A stretch of DNA of 64,000 nt, taken from NCBI GenBank assembly GCA_964035545.1, contig OZ037766.1:27848673-27912672 (forward strand). The letters are read 5' to 3'. The DNA comes from Bugula neritina. Taxonomy: Eukaryota > Bryozoa > Gymnolaemata > Cheilostomatida > Bugulidae. The translations under genes and the position numbers were made by a program. Of this stretch, positions 45,422 to 59,428 are shown piece by piece. Positions within the stretch are counted from its first letter, which is position 1. Every line of letters starts with the position of its first letter. The notes beneath the pieces are model-generated. The model had not been told where the DNA came from. It was given only the letters and a program-made list of their open reading frames with translations, and ran no database searches.

Positions 45422-45844
45422 GTTCTGAACACCTTCATCAATCAAAAAATATAGAATGAAAGAGTACAACATAATCTAGGGTTAGAACTTTGCTTCGTGT
45501 GAAGCTACAGTCTTTACAACAAAGATGGATCAAATAAATATGAGTTTCAGATAACATCGTTGCACACAAATAGAAAATATTAAATTCTAACTTAGTTGCG
45601 GAATTAAAGGTTATATATAACATAGAGAAGGTGTATTATTGGAGAAATCTGAAAAGCCTGCGCATGCATGTATCCTAGATTTGAAATAATATAGCAAAAG
45701 AAGTTATCATATCACAAGAATTTTAACCAGCACTCCAAACCAAAATGTATCAATTTACACTATACAAGACATTGTAAGTTTGTATTAGTAATTATAGGAA
45801 AATAAAGAATGAAATAAAGTTCTGACGTAATGCAGTAACCATAC

Positions 45845-45912
45845 CTGGGAGCTTTGTTGCTTCGGTGGCTGTAGGAGTGTAATGAAGAGTGTACACAGTC
45901 CTATCTTATATA
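45845..45912 (-). promoter_or_regulatory. Paralog D TATA box and 5' UTR exon
   Basis: Minus-strand TATATAAG at 45912-45905; noncoding exon ends at 45845 (CCCAG|GTATGG). The next exon opens at 45432 after GATGAAG. Layout matches the other copies. Confidence 0.62.
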
Positions 45913-47379
45913 AACAATTTTCTCTAGCAGTAAAACTGATGCTCATCACTGTTTATAGCCATCTCTATACCACACAAAATCATATAGTAGTATATATGTT
46001 TACTGGCTTTCTCTTTTACACTATTTATTGCATCACTGAAAACTAATAAAAACATGTAGGCCTACGCTGATTATAACTTCTGCAAAATTAATTATTATAG
46101 TATAGAAAACAATTTGCTGGCCTGCATGGTAGTGTTTTAGCATTTAGTTATTCATACTTTTGTGAGAATCAAAATAACCAATGTGCTATTTCATTTAGGT
46201 CGTGCATGTTTGGAATACCATTAAAATCATAGTTTAATTTATTCATCAGGTTTCATAGCAGCTATTAGAGCAAAATTATATGTAACCAACTGAGACCTTA
46301 CAAAGTAAATAGGTTATAATTTATGTTACTAGCATTCTAAAAATCATTTAGTGTTACTAATTTTAACTCAGTTTGCATCAGTAGCTCCTAGATATATACA
46401 GAGACTGAGGAAATCAGCATCTTATATATAAACATTATGGCTCTGTTCAAAGTTTTTCATTATTGCTTGTACTTCCAGTATAGTCTAGAGTCCATGAAAA
46501 AATTATTTGCTGCTTTAAAATATTTGTGGAAATATTTAGCATGATACATTTATAGAAAGTAATAAAGCTGTTTCTAAAATCTATCATTACATTTTCCTTC
46601 ACTAGCTGTAGAACTAAAGTGATTGCATTCAAAATCTCAAAAGTTGATCAACTCAATTTAACTTTTTTATCATGCAAATTAAGCTCAAAAACACAAGTCG
46701 TAACATAACATTTAGATATTTCAAAAAAAATAATAACTTGCGTAGATAATCAAACTTACCACGTAATATCAGATTTCAATATAGTTTAAAAAAGTTTGAA
46801 AAATAATATTATTTTAATTGAATTATATAATGGACTTCTGCTATAGTAGCTGGGGATATTGCTAATTTACATGCATTGATGTCTTATATTATACAACTAA
46901 AACTTAACTGGAAACTAATTTATATAGCATACTGATATTGCATAGTGACAAATGCACTTATGAGTTCATTATCGAGTCAGCATTCGAGTGCAATTGTTTC
47001 TTTTTACTTCAGTCAGAAAACTGGAAACTAAATTTTAATTTTGTTCTGCCTTTGAAAATGTTCCCCAATTTATAAAAAAAAAACATTAAACATGATTGTA
47101 CAAATATGGTGTTACTTTGTTTGCATATTATAACTATTACAATAAATTAACTTTGTATAATATATTCTTGCGGGAGTACAGTTTCTTCAGCAGATGTTTG
47201 TAATTCCTATTGGCTTTATCGAAAACAGCTTTTGGCAATGTTTTGTATGGGGCTGCAGTTGACCTGAATTGAAACAGCTCAAAAACTTTAAACTTTCAAA
47301 CTGTATTAAAAACTTTAATAAAATTTATTTGACATTTATATATTGGAAAGATTTATATTTGATTATTATGATGCAGTTT

Positions 47380-47720
47380 AGTGCCTGCATATACTTTCTA
47401 TATAAACATGTTGAATTAGAAAAACACGAAATTGTAAATCATCAAATGAGAAGACGAGATGTAAACACATGGCAAATAACTTAAAACCACATTTATTTGA
47501 CAATGGAAATATTCCTTATTTATTATATAGGGCAGAGGACAAATTGCTATAATCTGAATGCCATCATACTACGGCCATCTACTTGCTGATTTGCCATGTG
47601 AACTTTTGACCACTGCTGGAGGTCTACTAGTCATAGAAGTAATTAGCTGGCCGGAAGTTTTCCTGGTTTACAAGTTCCTTTTGTGAATTTAATAAAATCT
47701 TTCATAACTAGATCTGTCTT
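47380..47720. repeat. Segmental duplication upstream of D, member 2
   Basis: Counterpart of 40520-40960. It places the C-to-D spacer and the D 5' flank as copies of one ancestral upstream region. Confidence 0.6.
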
Positions 47721-48054
47721 AAAAAAGGTTCTTTCTTATTGGGCTGTGAAAGCCACCACAATTAGAACAACTTTTTTGTATAGAAAGGCAGTTTTCTTTA
47801 CCTGATTCAACTATTTCAGCCACATTTTCTACAATTAATTGAGAGAATAACATGCATGGTATTTTTATATTCATGCAACTTGTATTGAAATAATCCGAGT
47901 ATTATTTTTAACTTAAGCTACAAAATGTATAATAATTTAATAATTTACTTCCAACAACACAAATTAAAAATACTTGAAACGCAGGGAAGAAAAGAATAGG
48001 GAAAATAGTACCAAAGCTACTTAAATGTATTATAGCTATTATAGCTTATTACAT

Positions 48055-48068
48055 ATATATTATATATA

Positions 48069-48100
<32 letters not shown>

Positions 48101-48120
48101 CTGTAATATATATATTACAG
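48055..48120. repeat. (TG)n tract between short TA inverted repeats
   Basis: tatatatacgtgtgcg, then TG repeats, ending in ctgtaatatatatattacag (48100-48119), itself a palindrome. Confidence 0.8.
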
Positions 48121-51100
48121 AAAATTGCAATATACATTCAATTTTTTACAATTTTCTAGATTCAATAATATAGTCATCATATTAAAATTTTCCATACATT
48201 TTTTTAAAAACAAATGTCATTTTTTATTATGTAGTAGATGTACATTATGTGGTATAACTAACACGATAATATAATTTGTAGTATAGTAAGTATTTAAACC
48301 TTTTAATCTTTTCAGCAATGGCACCTTGCTGGTTTATCATAGTCCAGTTGCTGTATAACAACAGTTTTGCTACCAAGGTGAAAATGTTTGTTAGCTCTGT
48401 ATGTGTTTGACTAATTTATAGGAGATACACGTGTGATTGTGAGCATAAAAACTTTAAGATAAACTCCTTAGTTCTTTCTGATTTTACTAATATTACTTAG
48501 ACTCTGAATTTTTCAAAATTTTATTGCAGAGGCTGAAAAGATTTGTTTAAAATATTTCACACTTTGTATCAGTTGTATAGTCTGAAATGCAACTACAATT
48601 GAAAAAGAAGTTGTCTTCTTTTTAAAAACATTTTGCATCTGCCCTTGAACCAAATGGTGATTATTAGAAACCTAAAATATAAATAATTATTTTTTTACAT
48701 TCAAGTGGTTACCTAAATGCTAAACATTGTTTATAATCAATATAGCTTCCAACCTTTAGCTTGTAATTTATAAATAAAATTACCCTATAATTGTGAGCCC
48801 CTCACAGAAAATAATAGGTTTATAACTTTCTAACCACTTTTTAACCACTTTTAGAAATGAAAAGTCTTAAATGCATTTCAGCTACATTGAGCTATGCCTG
48901 CAGTACTGTTAGTCACAAAAATAATTTAATTTAATTGTTTTTTAATATTTGAATAATCACTAGGTGAAGGGAGCTACAAATATAAAAGTATGACTTTTAG
49001 TGAGGCTCTGTAAGCATTGATCTAAATTATAATTTCTTTGATTATTATCTTTTCCTTTATTGAAACAAACAACTTGTGCACTAAAAACTCACAAGACTAT
49101 TCGTACTAGATTTTACCCATTTTGATAGTTGTTTAAATGAATTTATTTTACACGTTGTCCTATATAAATGATGTAGATAATGCTGAAGGTTTTAATTATA
49201 TTTGTTAAGTTTAAATCAACTTTTACAAAATGAAAGAAATGATCTATGTAAGAAATTATAACTAAAATTGTTATTCTATGATCTCAGTCATATATGTTTT
49301 CTTTTCTTAAAAACAACAAATGTTCCAAAACAATTAGTACTTCACGTATGCATTACCATAATATAATTGCATACTCTAGTATATTGGTATCATACCGATG
49401 CATGTGGATATTTAAATACAGGTTAATTGAATCAAAAAAGAAATTTGGCACATTGCCAAATTAAAAATTTTGGCAAAAGCAACCTAGTCACACAACTCCA
49501 ATTTTACAACCACAAATGAAAAATATCTGAAAAAGCATTTATTGAGACAAAAAAATTAAAAGAAAACATTTTTTATTTTTATTTAGTTTGTAAAGAAGTT
49601 ACATTATACATGAACTTAGAATAGCTGTAATTAAACATCTGTTTGTCTTCATGTTTTAAGAAATACTATATGATTTTTAACTAAATTATTTTTTAGCTAG
49701 CTATAAGACATCACTTAAAGTTTTGAGTGTTAGCTAATGCAATAACATCTTTGTTCCGGTATAATTTACCAGAATAAAAATGTTTTTGCAATGCACATGG
49801 CAATCTGAATTGCATTGAAATGCAAAAAAATAATTGCTAATAGTGCTTAAAGTAATTAGTGTAGCTGAAAACTATAACTATCTTTGAATGATTTATTTCA
49901 GAAGTTTCTATATAATAGAATATTTTATGCGCTTTTACCAAATCCAATGAACTTGCGTGACTGCAGTGAAGTAAATAGGAATGGCTCAAAAAGTTAAAAA
50001 GACAACTCTTTCATTTTATATGAACAATTTTTGAATATTTAATATGAGGTAATTTTAAACTGCTAATTAAAAGATGTTTTTTGTTGTCGTACATAATTAT
50101 AACATGAATAAAAAATAGTTGCATGTATCTTATGGAATATCTCATGATTATACATTAAGAAATCAAACTCTTTTGTAATTTAATGCAAACGCAACACCCT
50201 TTCAATTTAAAACTCAGTAGTTTAATTCAAATAATCATCTATAAGTGTAATTGTTTGCATGGAAGCAATATGGTAATAGCTATAAAGATAATATATAGTA
50301 TGACTGCACTGGGGTGCAGCTTGCTATAATGGAGAGTTGTGTTTTAGTCTTTCAAGTGAATAACACAACAATAGCAACTTAGTTAAAACTATGAAGAACT
50401 ACTGAGCAGCAAAATGAAATAAAAACTTTATGTAATTACTGTACTGTGGTTTATGTAATTAAGTTGACAAATTTTATCAAAAATTTAACAAAATTCATTA
50501 TTTTCTTGTAGTTGAGTTTAATTTGAAATACAATGGAATAAGAAGCCATATAAGTTATATATTATTTTTCACAAAAGATGCAGTTGGAAACCCACAGTAG
50601 AAGTTAAATTTATGGCGTACTATCATTGTAATAACAGTGCATGCAAAATATCAAGCATACAAAGGAAATTTCAAAACATGAAAAATTACATGCTTTTATT
50701 TGAAGATTTTATGTGAAACAAATTAGGTCTGTTACCAATTTTTATTAGTAAAACTTTTACTGATAGATCTTACACCAAACTCTAAATTTGAGCCATAATA
50801 ACTATGTTGTTTTATATAAGTTAAAATGTTTATTAGTTGGTATAAATATTTTACTAGGTCCCATCTTCATTCATCTTTCTGAATTGTAGTGCAAATTAGA
50901 CCTTGCAAAAACAAATTTAGATTTAAATAATTTAATAGTTAGGTAATTTATAGTTTGCAAAACTAATGTTAATGCTATAATAAAACATAGTAGTTGTGAT
51001 GAAGATATTTGGAGTTAACCTCTTTTTTCAACAATTTTGTTACTTGTTTTCAAGACCAAATAATATTCCAGTGTTTAATTATTTAGCAAAGTGCATTATA

Positions 51101-51164
51101 TTGTGTAAATTATGTAAATTTCATAACAAAAAGAAAAATATAATAAAACAATTATTGTAAAAGA

Positions 51165-51350
51165 AAACTGCTGTGGTCTAATGGTCAGAGCTCTAGCTTG
51201 TAGCTAGCTAGTATATGACTCATGTATGCTTAATCATAACTTTGAATGGTTTGTGTCAAAAAGAGTTTTTGCATGACTATAATTATTTACCCCACGCTAT
51301 AAAGCAAATCCCTCAACTAACATTGTTGACATGAAAGACATGACAACTCC
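51165..51350 (+). mobile_element. Old SINE in the 3' flank of paralog E
   Basis: ctgctgtggtctaatggtca, then gtatatgactcatgtatgct and gacatgaaagacatgacaac, colinear with the copy at 21752-21960. Its middle is degraded. Confidence 0.5.
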
Positions 51351-52183
51351 CAAGTATGCTATATTCTAACAAATATTCCGACTATATGAAGTTCCTTAAG
51401 AGAAGTGGCAACCTGCTTCATATATTGAGAGATTTTGAGATTGAATGCTGTGTTTTAATGTATATATAATGTTAACTACTATGGAGCTTATTTTGAAAAA
51501 CTATATAGCATAGCATTGGTATATCTCCTGCAAAAAATTCTTATGGATTCAATTTATTATATAAGAACAAATTGTAGATTAACTTATGTGGCAGAGGTTG
51601 AAATGTCGTAACTTGGCATCTCTTAGCTAAGTTAAATGTTGTAACATTTTAGTATGATCAAACAAAAAAGGCACTAAAACCACTTAAAACTTTACTGTTG
51701 GTTATTAAAACAACAAAAGCTAATTTCACTACAGTAAAAAGATAAAATAACCAAGGCTCATGCAGTCAGTGTTTAAAAAAACATAAAGGCCTATAATACT
51801 TATTTGTATGACTATTTTTATTTTTTCCTTTGGGAGTGCATGAGAATTTGTTTTGTAAAATAATTATATATATATTATTGTTGAATACCATTTATGTTCA
51901 TACATTTTTATTAGCTTTAATCAGTTTCAATTTAAACGATATATAATTCAAATAATTGGTTAAAAATTAGATGGATAATTAATGGTTTTCAATTTGAAAG
52001 CTGAAAATTGACAGCGTTATTAAGGCTAATATTAGACATATGGTTTGATTAGACAGTACAATATAAACGTGGTGAAAAGAGTTACACAAAGTGTTGCTAT
52101 AGTAAGAAAGAATATTCTACTTATAATCAGTCAATTAGGCTCTCCTTGTTTTATGTTATTATGTGTAATATGCTTTATCCAGA

Positions 52184-54115
52184 TCATAGAGCGCCTAATA
52201 AGTAGAGAGTATCTTGATATTCTCTCAATAAACTAAGGATGTTCTCCAGTTGTATAAGAGCTAAAACATATAACAATAACAACGTAGATTAAAAAGCATT
52301 TCCAAAATTATCTTAAAGGTCAAGATTGATGCAAAGTAATATAACAAACTGCTGCATGAAAACTCAATTCTGATATACTGTAAGGCTGAAGTTTTGATTA
52401 ATAATAGCAACTAAGCTATTGAAAGAGTAATCGATGTCTATAGAATTTAAAAACTTTTTCACCAGTTTTCATTATATGAGCCTCTTTTATTATATCGCAA
52501 ATACAGCTATATTGACTGTAATGTTTTATTATGCATGCTAGCTGTCTTATAGATTCAAAATAAAGTTTATAGATGGCTATTGACATACTTAGACATTGCC
52601 TAAAGTAATGGTAGTACACGTATCCGTTGCAGCAGACGACATTAGCATCGGGGCACTCTGGGTCCACCTCAATATAGTTGTAGTCTACATAATATTCTGT
52701 TGTAGTTCTGAAGTGAATAAACATGTAGTTCATTATGCAGTAGCCAAAAAAGACTCAAAGAAACTTTGAGTTTTTCTGTAACAATCAGCATTTAAGGAAT
52801 ACTAAATTATACATAAATATGCTATAGAGTTTATTAACTCTGCAGTTTAGAAAGACAAATATTAAAATATATACTAAAATTTGCACAACAATTTAATAAT
52901 AAAAAGGTAACAAATAGTATGCTATGTAACATTTGTCTTACACAACACGAGGCGATCTAGAAGAGCATCTGCGTGTTCCAAATAGTCCGCATTTATAACG
53001 TTTTCCGACATAAACAGTCTTCCTTATGGTCCTAGCCCGAATCTATCAAAAATATATTTGCGGTTTTTTTATTATCGGCTCTACAACAATGAAATGTTAT
53101 AATAACAATGTACTATAAATAATATGATTTATTGCAATGCAATATATTAATATAATTTATACTGTCTATAACATAAAGCTGCTATAGTCAGCAACATGTT
53201 ATAAAACAGGTTTGTCTGGTAAAGATACATGCATACCTTTTCATGCAAATTTGTACCAAATATAAAAGCATATACATTTACTACTTTCAAAGCGACAATT
53301 GTATTCACCAGTAATTATATAAATACTAAATTTGTTGATAAAAAATTGTTTTAAAATTCTAATTAAATATTCAACTATATTTTGAAATTACTAAGGTGAG
53401 TCAGATTAGACGACAACTTTAAAGTTTTTCTAAACTCACCACTCTCTCTCTACGTACTATACCAACAGTGAGAGTCTTGTTACAGCAGAACTGAGAATTG
53501 TCTCTCTCATAGATTGACCTTTTAGATATTCTATTGCCTTTCAGCATGTCCTAAAATATATATAATACAATTATACAAACCAATGTTATTGTCAACAAAA
53601 ATAACCGTCAGATATTTTAGTTTATGATCAATTTAATTATGATTTGCAGATAGTAAAAATTTTAATACTGTTACATAGATTATTATTCAGCTCGATGTCA
53701 AAACAGATTGATTGTAATATATAATGGCTATTTTTCTTATAAGATAGAATACAGGATTTAATGCATGAAATTTTATGCAAAGTTAAATTAGGGTAAAACA
53801 AAAAAATGCTCAATATGTCATTTGAAATTCTATAACTTCAACTTAACTAACTACACAGTTATTGTTAACTAAAGTAAAAATTACAGAATATAATCAAAAT
53901 ACCAGTGCTTGAACACACTCATCAATCATGCTTTGCTTTTCATCAGCAGAAAGCAGTGACAAGGCATTTTCAGTTTCCCAACTCAGCAAAGTTCCATTAT
54001 CTCCAGGGACAGGTATGCTCTCATTCTAGTCTTGTGTGTGGGAAGAGTCCAGCTGTGGTAGACTTTTGACACCCGCAACAAGTGCTACTAAGGTAATGAC
54101 GGTTATGATCTTCAT
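52184..54115 (-). pseudogene. Paralog E: array copy with one nonsense codon in the pro-region
   Basis: All five coding exons are present: 54115-53903, 53550-53440, 53042-52942, 52707-52589, 52260-52184 (minus strand; 621 nt). Splice sites are GT-AG and phases 0, 0, 2, 1 hold throughout. The only visible lesion is codon 30 (54028-54026): TAG where A and B have TAT (Tyr), a single T-to-G change. The rest shows no frameshift, keeps ISKRS, all nine Cys positions and the C-terminal helix (QLENILSLLREYQDTLYLL). The fifth exon is very close to A. The options are a very young pseudogene, a segregating null allele, a sequencing error, or stop readthrough. No in-frame ATG upstream of the pro-region exon end would save the signal peptide. 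Confidence 0.8.
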
Positions 54116-54376
54116 ATTTAACTTCTGTAAGAACAGCAGATATAATAAAGAAATATCATTATGATTATTTTTTAGATAAAAACATGGTTTGAAGTAAGAA
54201 ACAGTTGAATCTAACGAAAGACTAAACTGTATATTGCATAAAATTAGAAGTAGACACTCATGCATGGAATAATTGCACTGAAACAAACCTTGTTGTCGTT
54301 TATAATGTACTGTTTACTGTAAAGTAATTGGCAAATAACAAATAATATATGGAGCTTGTTATAGTGTTACACTTAC

Positions 54377-54446
54377 AAGAGACTAGCTAATTAAAGCAAG
54401 GTTGACAAGAAATGAAGAGTAACTTAGAAAACTTCTATATATATAT
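54377..54446 (-). promoter_or_regulatory. Paralog E TATA-like box and 5' UTR exon
   Basis: Minus-strand TATATATATAG at 54446-54436; noncoding exon ends at 54377 (TCTCTT|GTAAGTG) and the next exon opens at 54124 after TTCTTACAG. The promoter remains intact although the coding region carries a stop codon. Confidence 0.58.
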
Positions 54447-55600
54447 GAGTTCTTTCTGATAATATCATGCTTGACCTTTTACTATCTATAATGGAAAAGA
54501 AACTCTTCATTACTAGCAACAGGAAAAGTGGTGCTGGCAGACACTATAATAATTTATTACTCAGTTATTGCTCCAAGTTAATGCCTAATTACTTTGCTTT
54601 GTTTGCTACTAAAAAGATAGAAGCTGGAACAAATTCAAATTTCTGGAAAAGAAATTTAAAATGAGCTAGATCAGCACCAATGAATAGTTTTAACATCGAA
54701 GCGCATGGGTCATGATAAGGTTATTGCTATATGCCAGACTATGTTTATGGTATAGTAAGACCCTGATAGTCATTGGCTTTAATAAAAAAGCATAAGCAGG
54801 GTATATAATGTACTAAAATAAAGTACTGCATCTGGGCTGATTAAGTAACCCCCTATAGACACTCCAACAGCAAATGTCAGTCATTTTTATTAACATTCAG
54901 GCTGAATCGTACGTTGTACGGTTATATATGTACGTTGCGGCAATGATCAAACACTGCTTGATTAAAAAATTACTCTTGGTTCCTTTTGGGCAGCAAAAAA
55001 ACGCAAAATGTGAGATTGGGTAAAATCTATATGTCATTTTTTTGAACAGTTATAACCAATGAGTTAGTGTGGTACTAAAATGTATTTTAAAAAGAGAGTT
55101 TTCTTCTTTTAATTGCTTTTATCTATAGTGCATAATTATATTCACATTACATAAAAAAGCTGTTGTCACAAATGTGTCATGAACAATATCCGAAAACATT
55201 TAAGTGACAACAGAAAAGAATTAGCTTAATTATGATTGGTTACAGCTCAACAACATGCACTGTACTTTTTTAGTATGTGGCCGTATTTTGAGAAGTAATA
55301 GCAGAGTCATGTTGTTTTTGCTGTTGTGAGCTACTGTGCAGCAAACTGTGTCTAGAGGGTAAGATCTCACAACTGTACTGTGTTATATATAATGATATAA
55401 TGGTGAAATTCATTATTATATATATGAATTATAATGAATTGTTGACATATGCAATCTAATATTAAGTAAAATAAATTGATTTTATTTATTATTTATTTAT
55501 TTATTATAGTCACTAATAATTTTGGTTTCATGCGACATTTACATTTATAAAAGCTAAAATAATTATGATATATACCATGTGATGTTGAGTAGATATAAAC
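54447..55600. other. 5' flank of paralog E
   Basis: 54500-54640 keeps the agcaacaggaaaagtggtgc block shared with B. An attt-repeat occurs near 55480-55505. No gene. Confidence 0.5.
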
Positions 55601-55604
55601 ACAA

Positions 55605-55753
55605 ACATGCACACACACATGCACACATGCACACACGCACACATGCACACACATGCACACACACATGCACACACACACACACGCACACACACATGCACAC
55701 ATGCACACACGCACACATGCACACACACACGTGCCACACACCCGCACACACAT

Positions 55754-55811
<58 letters not shown>

Positions 55812-55963
55812 ACGCACACGCACACGCACACGCACACGCACACGCACACGCACACGCACACGCACACGCACACGCACACACACACATGCACACATGCACA
55901 CATGCACACATGCACACACGCACACATGCACACACATGCACACACACACACGAACACACAAAA
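55605..55963. repeat. Compound (CA)n / (CACACG)n / (ACACATGC)n minisatellite
   Basis: About 360 bp of alternating purine-pyrimidine: ATGCACAC units at both ends, a (CA)n core near 55755-55800 and (CGCACA)n at 55801-55875. Six His-Thr or Cys-Val frames on both strands are artefacts. Confidence 0.92.
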
Positions 55964-56119
55964 ATGAAAACTGACAGTGGCCAGTGTTCTATACATATAC
56001 TTAATATAGCATAATTCCAAACTATAAAAATAGTAAATTTTAGCTATCAGCATGTTGCAAAAAGACATATATTGATTATACACTATTTTTGCTCAAAATA
56101 GATGAGCTTCAAAAACAAG

Positions 56120-57530
56120 ATAATTATTGTTTTTTAATGTAGTAGTTTCTTGCCAGATGGTTTATGCATATGACTATATGTTGTTATTGTTGTCAAGAGT
56201 TAATTCAAAAACATTCCAACAGCCAGACATAATGATGAGACAAAAAAGTATAATTATATATTATTAACAAATTATTTTGCTATATTTCTTTCTTAGCTAC
56301 AAAATATTGATAGTAAAAACACAAGTCTTTATACGAACACAACAAAATTTGAGTGCAAAAGTTCACTTGCATTTGGCATAAAGTGGTGAAAAACATACCG
56401 GGAAATCAAAAAACAAATGAATATGCAACAGAAAGATAAGAACATTCTAAGTTCTCTCTATCTAGGTCAACCAATAAAATGTCAAATTTAAATCATGTTA
56501 CCATGACCAGCAATTGTTTTCTAACAAAATAGATCAATCGGTTTGCTGTGGCCTGATTTCAAAGTGGCCTGGTTTGTGGAAAAATTTAACTAGCAGTTGT
56601 TCTTGGTTTCAAGTTCGTTTGTCAAGTAAAACCTCTGCCGCAATAATATTTCTGTTCAAATATCAACAGCATCTACTACATAAATTATATTATTCTCACT
56701 AGACTGTGCAGGAAGTGAGTTAATGAGTAAAACAATAATATCTTTTGTCATCATGTAGCAAAAAATAAAAACATTTAAAAAGTCACAGCTAAAGGAAAGC
56801 ATAAGTGGATCAAAGTGCAAGTTTTACAAAACAACTCAAATCTATTAATTTACTGTTGACTGACAACAGATGAAGTTTATAGAGTAGGCTGTGATAGAAT
56901 TATAATAAATATACAGCTACTTGTATCCGAATTATGTATCATAATATTGAAAATAATGCATACACAAGTTGATTAAATATGACTGCTTTATTGATATTAG
57001 ATGTTTTATATATATTATACATAGTTGGTTGTAGTCTCATTATTAGACGTATAGCTGCAGTATATATAATAATAGAAACCTAATTTTTCACAAAATATGA
57101 AATAATAAAGTTGTTTGATCTCCATCTTATAATGAGTTTTATATAGTAATGGTTTTCAAAAGCTGTATAATACACAGCAATTTAATAAGTTTATAGCATC
57201 AGACAAGACAAAGAATGCGAAAGTTGCACGTGAAAAGTAAGTTTATTGGTGCAAAAAGGCTTAGTTTGAGAATGCAACAAATATTTATTTTGTGTCATCT
57301 GATGAGAATTTTATCTTTTAGTGCTGATCTCTGCTATACTTTTATAAATACTCATAGTTAAAAGTAATTTTGTAAAATATTAGAAAAACCAAACAAGATG
57401 AGTCTTTTTATTTATTTAACCAGTGAGAAAAGGTGCAGCTTTTCAAATATTTTAATACTTTAATACAAGCTATATCACCACTACTATAGTTGACTGTCTT
57501 TTAAAGGAAAAATACATGTCTTAAAAATAA
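56120..57530. repeat. Segmental duplication, member 2 (3' flank of the relic copy)
   Basis: Counterpart of 32240-33520, in the same orientation relative to the relic exon at 57.9 kb. It lacks the (TA)n element found after 33.5 kb, so that element probably inserted after the duplication. Confidence 0.7.
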
Positions 57531-57884
57531 TCTTTTATTTATCAAATCATAATTTTTCTGCAATAATATATTAAAAAAATTGATATTATATTTGATGTTA
57601 TAGCTATGTTAAATAGTGCTGTCATATTTCTTAGACTACTAGTAAATTATGTTTAAATATGATGATAAGCAACGCCCTGGTAATATTTCCTAATGGAAAT
57701 TGTAATATTCAAAAATGAATTTTTTTCTAAATATATGCTGCATGTGAGTAGTTTCAAATTAGGTATATACAAAGCATGATGTGGCAGCTTTCAAATATAT
57801 ATAATCACCAAATAATTTATACATGTCCTATAAAATTTTGCTATACATTTTGTTTATAAATACATTAACTAAATATGTACTCAG

Positions 57885-58003
57885 GCATTGTCTAAAGCCA
57901 TTATATAATATATAGTGCACAAATAGCAATTGCAAAGAACAATATTAGTCTCTATACTAGAGTTATCTTCCACTGCTTCTAGTACTCTGCTATAGCTGTC
58001 CTA
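57885..58003 (-). pseudogene. Relic fifth coding exon of a C/D-type paralog
   Basis: On the minus strand, TTTTTAG is followed by a degraded match to the D fifth exon: ACAGCTATAGCAGAGTACTA for the TTTEYY segment, GAAGATAACTCTAGTATAGAG for EDNSCPE, AATATTGTTCTTTGC for NIVCC, and TTTAGACAATGCCTGAGTA for the LRQCL end plus former donor. A small deletion follows the TACTA segment, the first Cys codon is changed, and the donor GTAAGT is lost. I could not find its other exons. The flank at 56.1-57.5 kb matches the 3' flank of paralog C, so this is the remnant of a duplicated C-type unit. Confidence 0.75.
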
Positions 58004-59428
58004 AAAAGAATGGGAAAGACGTTCTTAGTTTTGAGCAATTATACAATTGAATAGATTTATACTCAAATAAGTTTGCATAAAATTACTATTATTATTACTC
58101 TTTGGATGTCAATTTGTAATGCATAGAATGTGCTTATTGTAGTTTTACCATTTTCATCTCACTATATATAACAATTAACCTCTGATTCTAGAGTAATTGC
58201 TTTTATTTAAGTTTACTAGGCTATATAGTGTTATTGGATGTAAAAAACATATTTTATTAGATAAAATACCCAACTAACTTCAACATCACTTTTCTAATGT
58301 ATTATTAACTTATTGTGGCTTGGAAATGTGTGAATTAGATGATAATTATATACCACTACATATGGCTGCCTATGTGCTTATATGCTACTTTAAAATAGTA
58401 ATTAAAAACTAAATAATTACATAGATTTGCTATGCCAGAAGCTAAATCTGAAACTAGTTGTACCTTCTTCATAAAAGCAAATTCTATAACCCTCATAAAA
58501 CCTTTAAATAGACCCTTATGTGCCATTTACTATAGGAAATAATGTTTTTGCCATGCACATAGCTTTAATTAATTGAAATTGCTTACATGAACACAATAAT
58601 ATATCACCTTGTTTAGCTGTGAATATTTAATATAAGCTGGAGCATAATCTGCTTTCTGTTGCTGCGTACGTGACTGTGAAAACTATAGAAGTAATTGTCT
58701 GCACATGTATAAGTTATGCAGAGTGATCTTGTGAACCCTCATATAACTCAGATCTTGTTAAACTAGTATGTTGCCGGCAACTAGAACATATTTTTGATTG
58801 AAAACTCAATTAGCTGCAATACAAACAACTATCTAGGCATTTGTTGAAGAGATATGGTATAGTAATACATGAATATGAGTGCAGTGCAGCTAGCATATTC
58901 AGAGTTGTGCTCCCACTCGTTGAGTTATAAGCAATAATATAGCAACATCCTTAAAGGCACACGGATAACCACTGAACAAGATAATGAAAGAAAACTTCAA
59001 GTGAAATTGCCGCGATAGGGTATATGTATGTAACTGTTGACAATTTTCGTTCTACTTTCTAGCTGAGTTTAATTTAAATTTACTTATATGTCATTATATT
59101 TTGTTTCAGTAAAAGGGTTGATCATAGATATAAGCTAGACAACTGCATATAATAAGACGGAGAACCAACTTGTGTAGCTTTCATAACTATTATGCCATCA
59201 GCCTGATTTAAACAATTTATTTGTGAACTGGATACACTTAGAATTCTTATCTATGCTAATGCTTTTATATCTATTCTATTGAGGATAAAAAAAATTCACC
59301 AGCATGGCATGCAAATTTAACATTTGAAAAGAAAAGTAGTTTGAAAAGCTTTATTCTAAGATCAGATCAATATACATGATGAGTGCAAATTCTTTGTATT
59401 ACCAGTGCTGCAGTTCCTGTTTTATAAG

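Larger units (their letters stand above)
45920..52183. other. D-E spacer
   Basis: No paralog exon found. Contains the duplicated block at 47.4 kb, the TG tract at 48.06 kb, and from about 50.2 kb sequence shared with the regions at 58.7-59.0 kb and 20.9-22.9 kb. Confidence 0.55.

Noticed and set aside
55605-55963. CRISPR-like regular repeat
   Set aside because: A dinucleotide/hexamer microsatellite without unique spacers, in a eukaryotic genome.
55493-56083. Cys-Val, His-Thr and Arg-Thr rich frames on both strands
   Set aside because: Translations of the CA/CACACG tract; the high Cys content is an artefact of TGTGTG.
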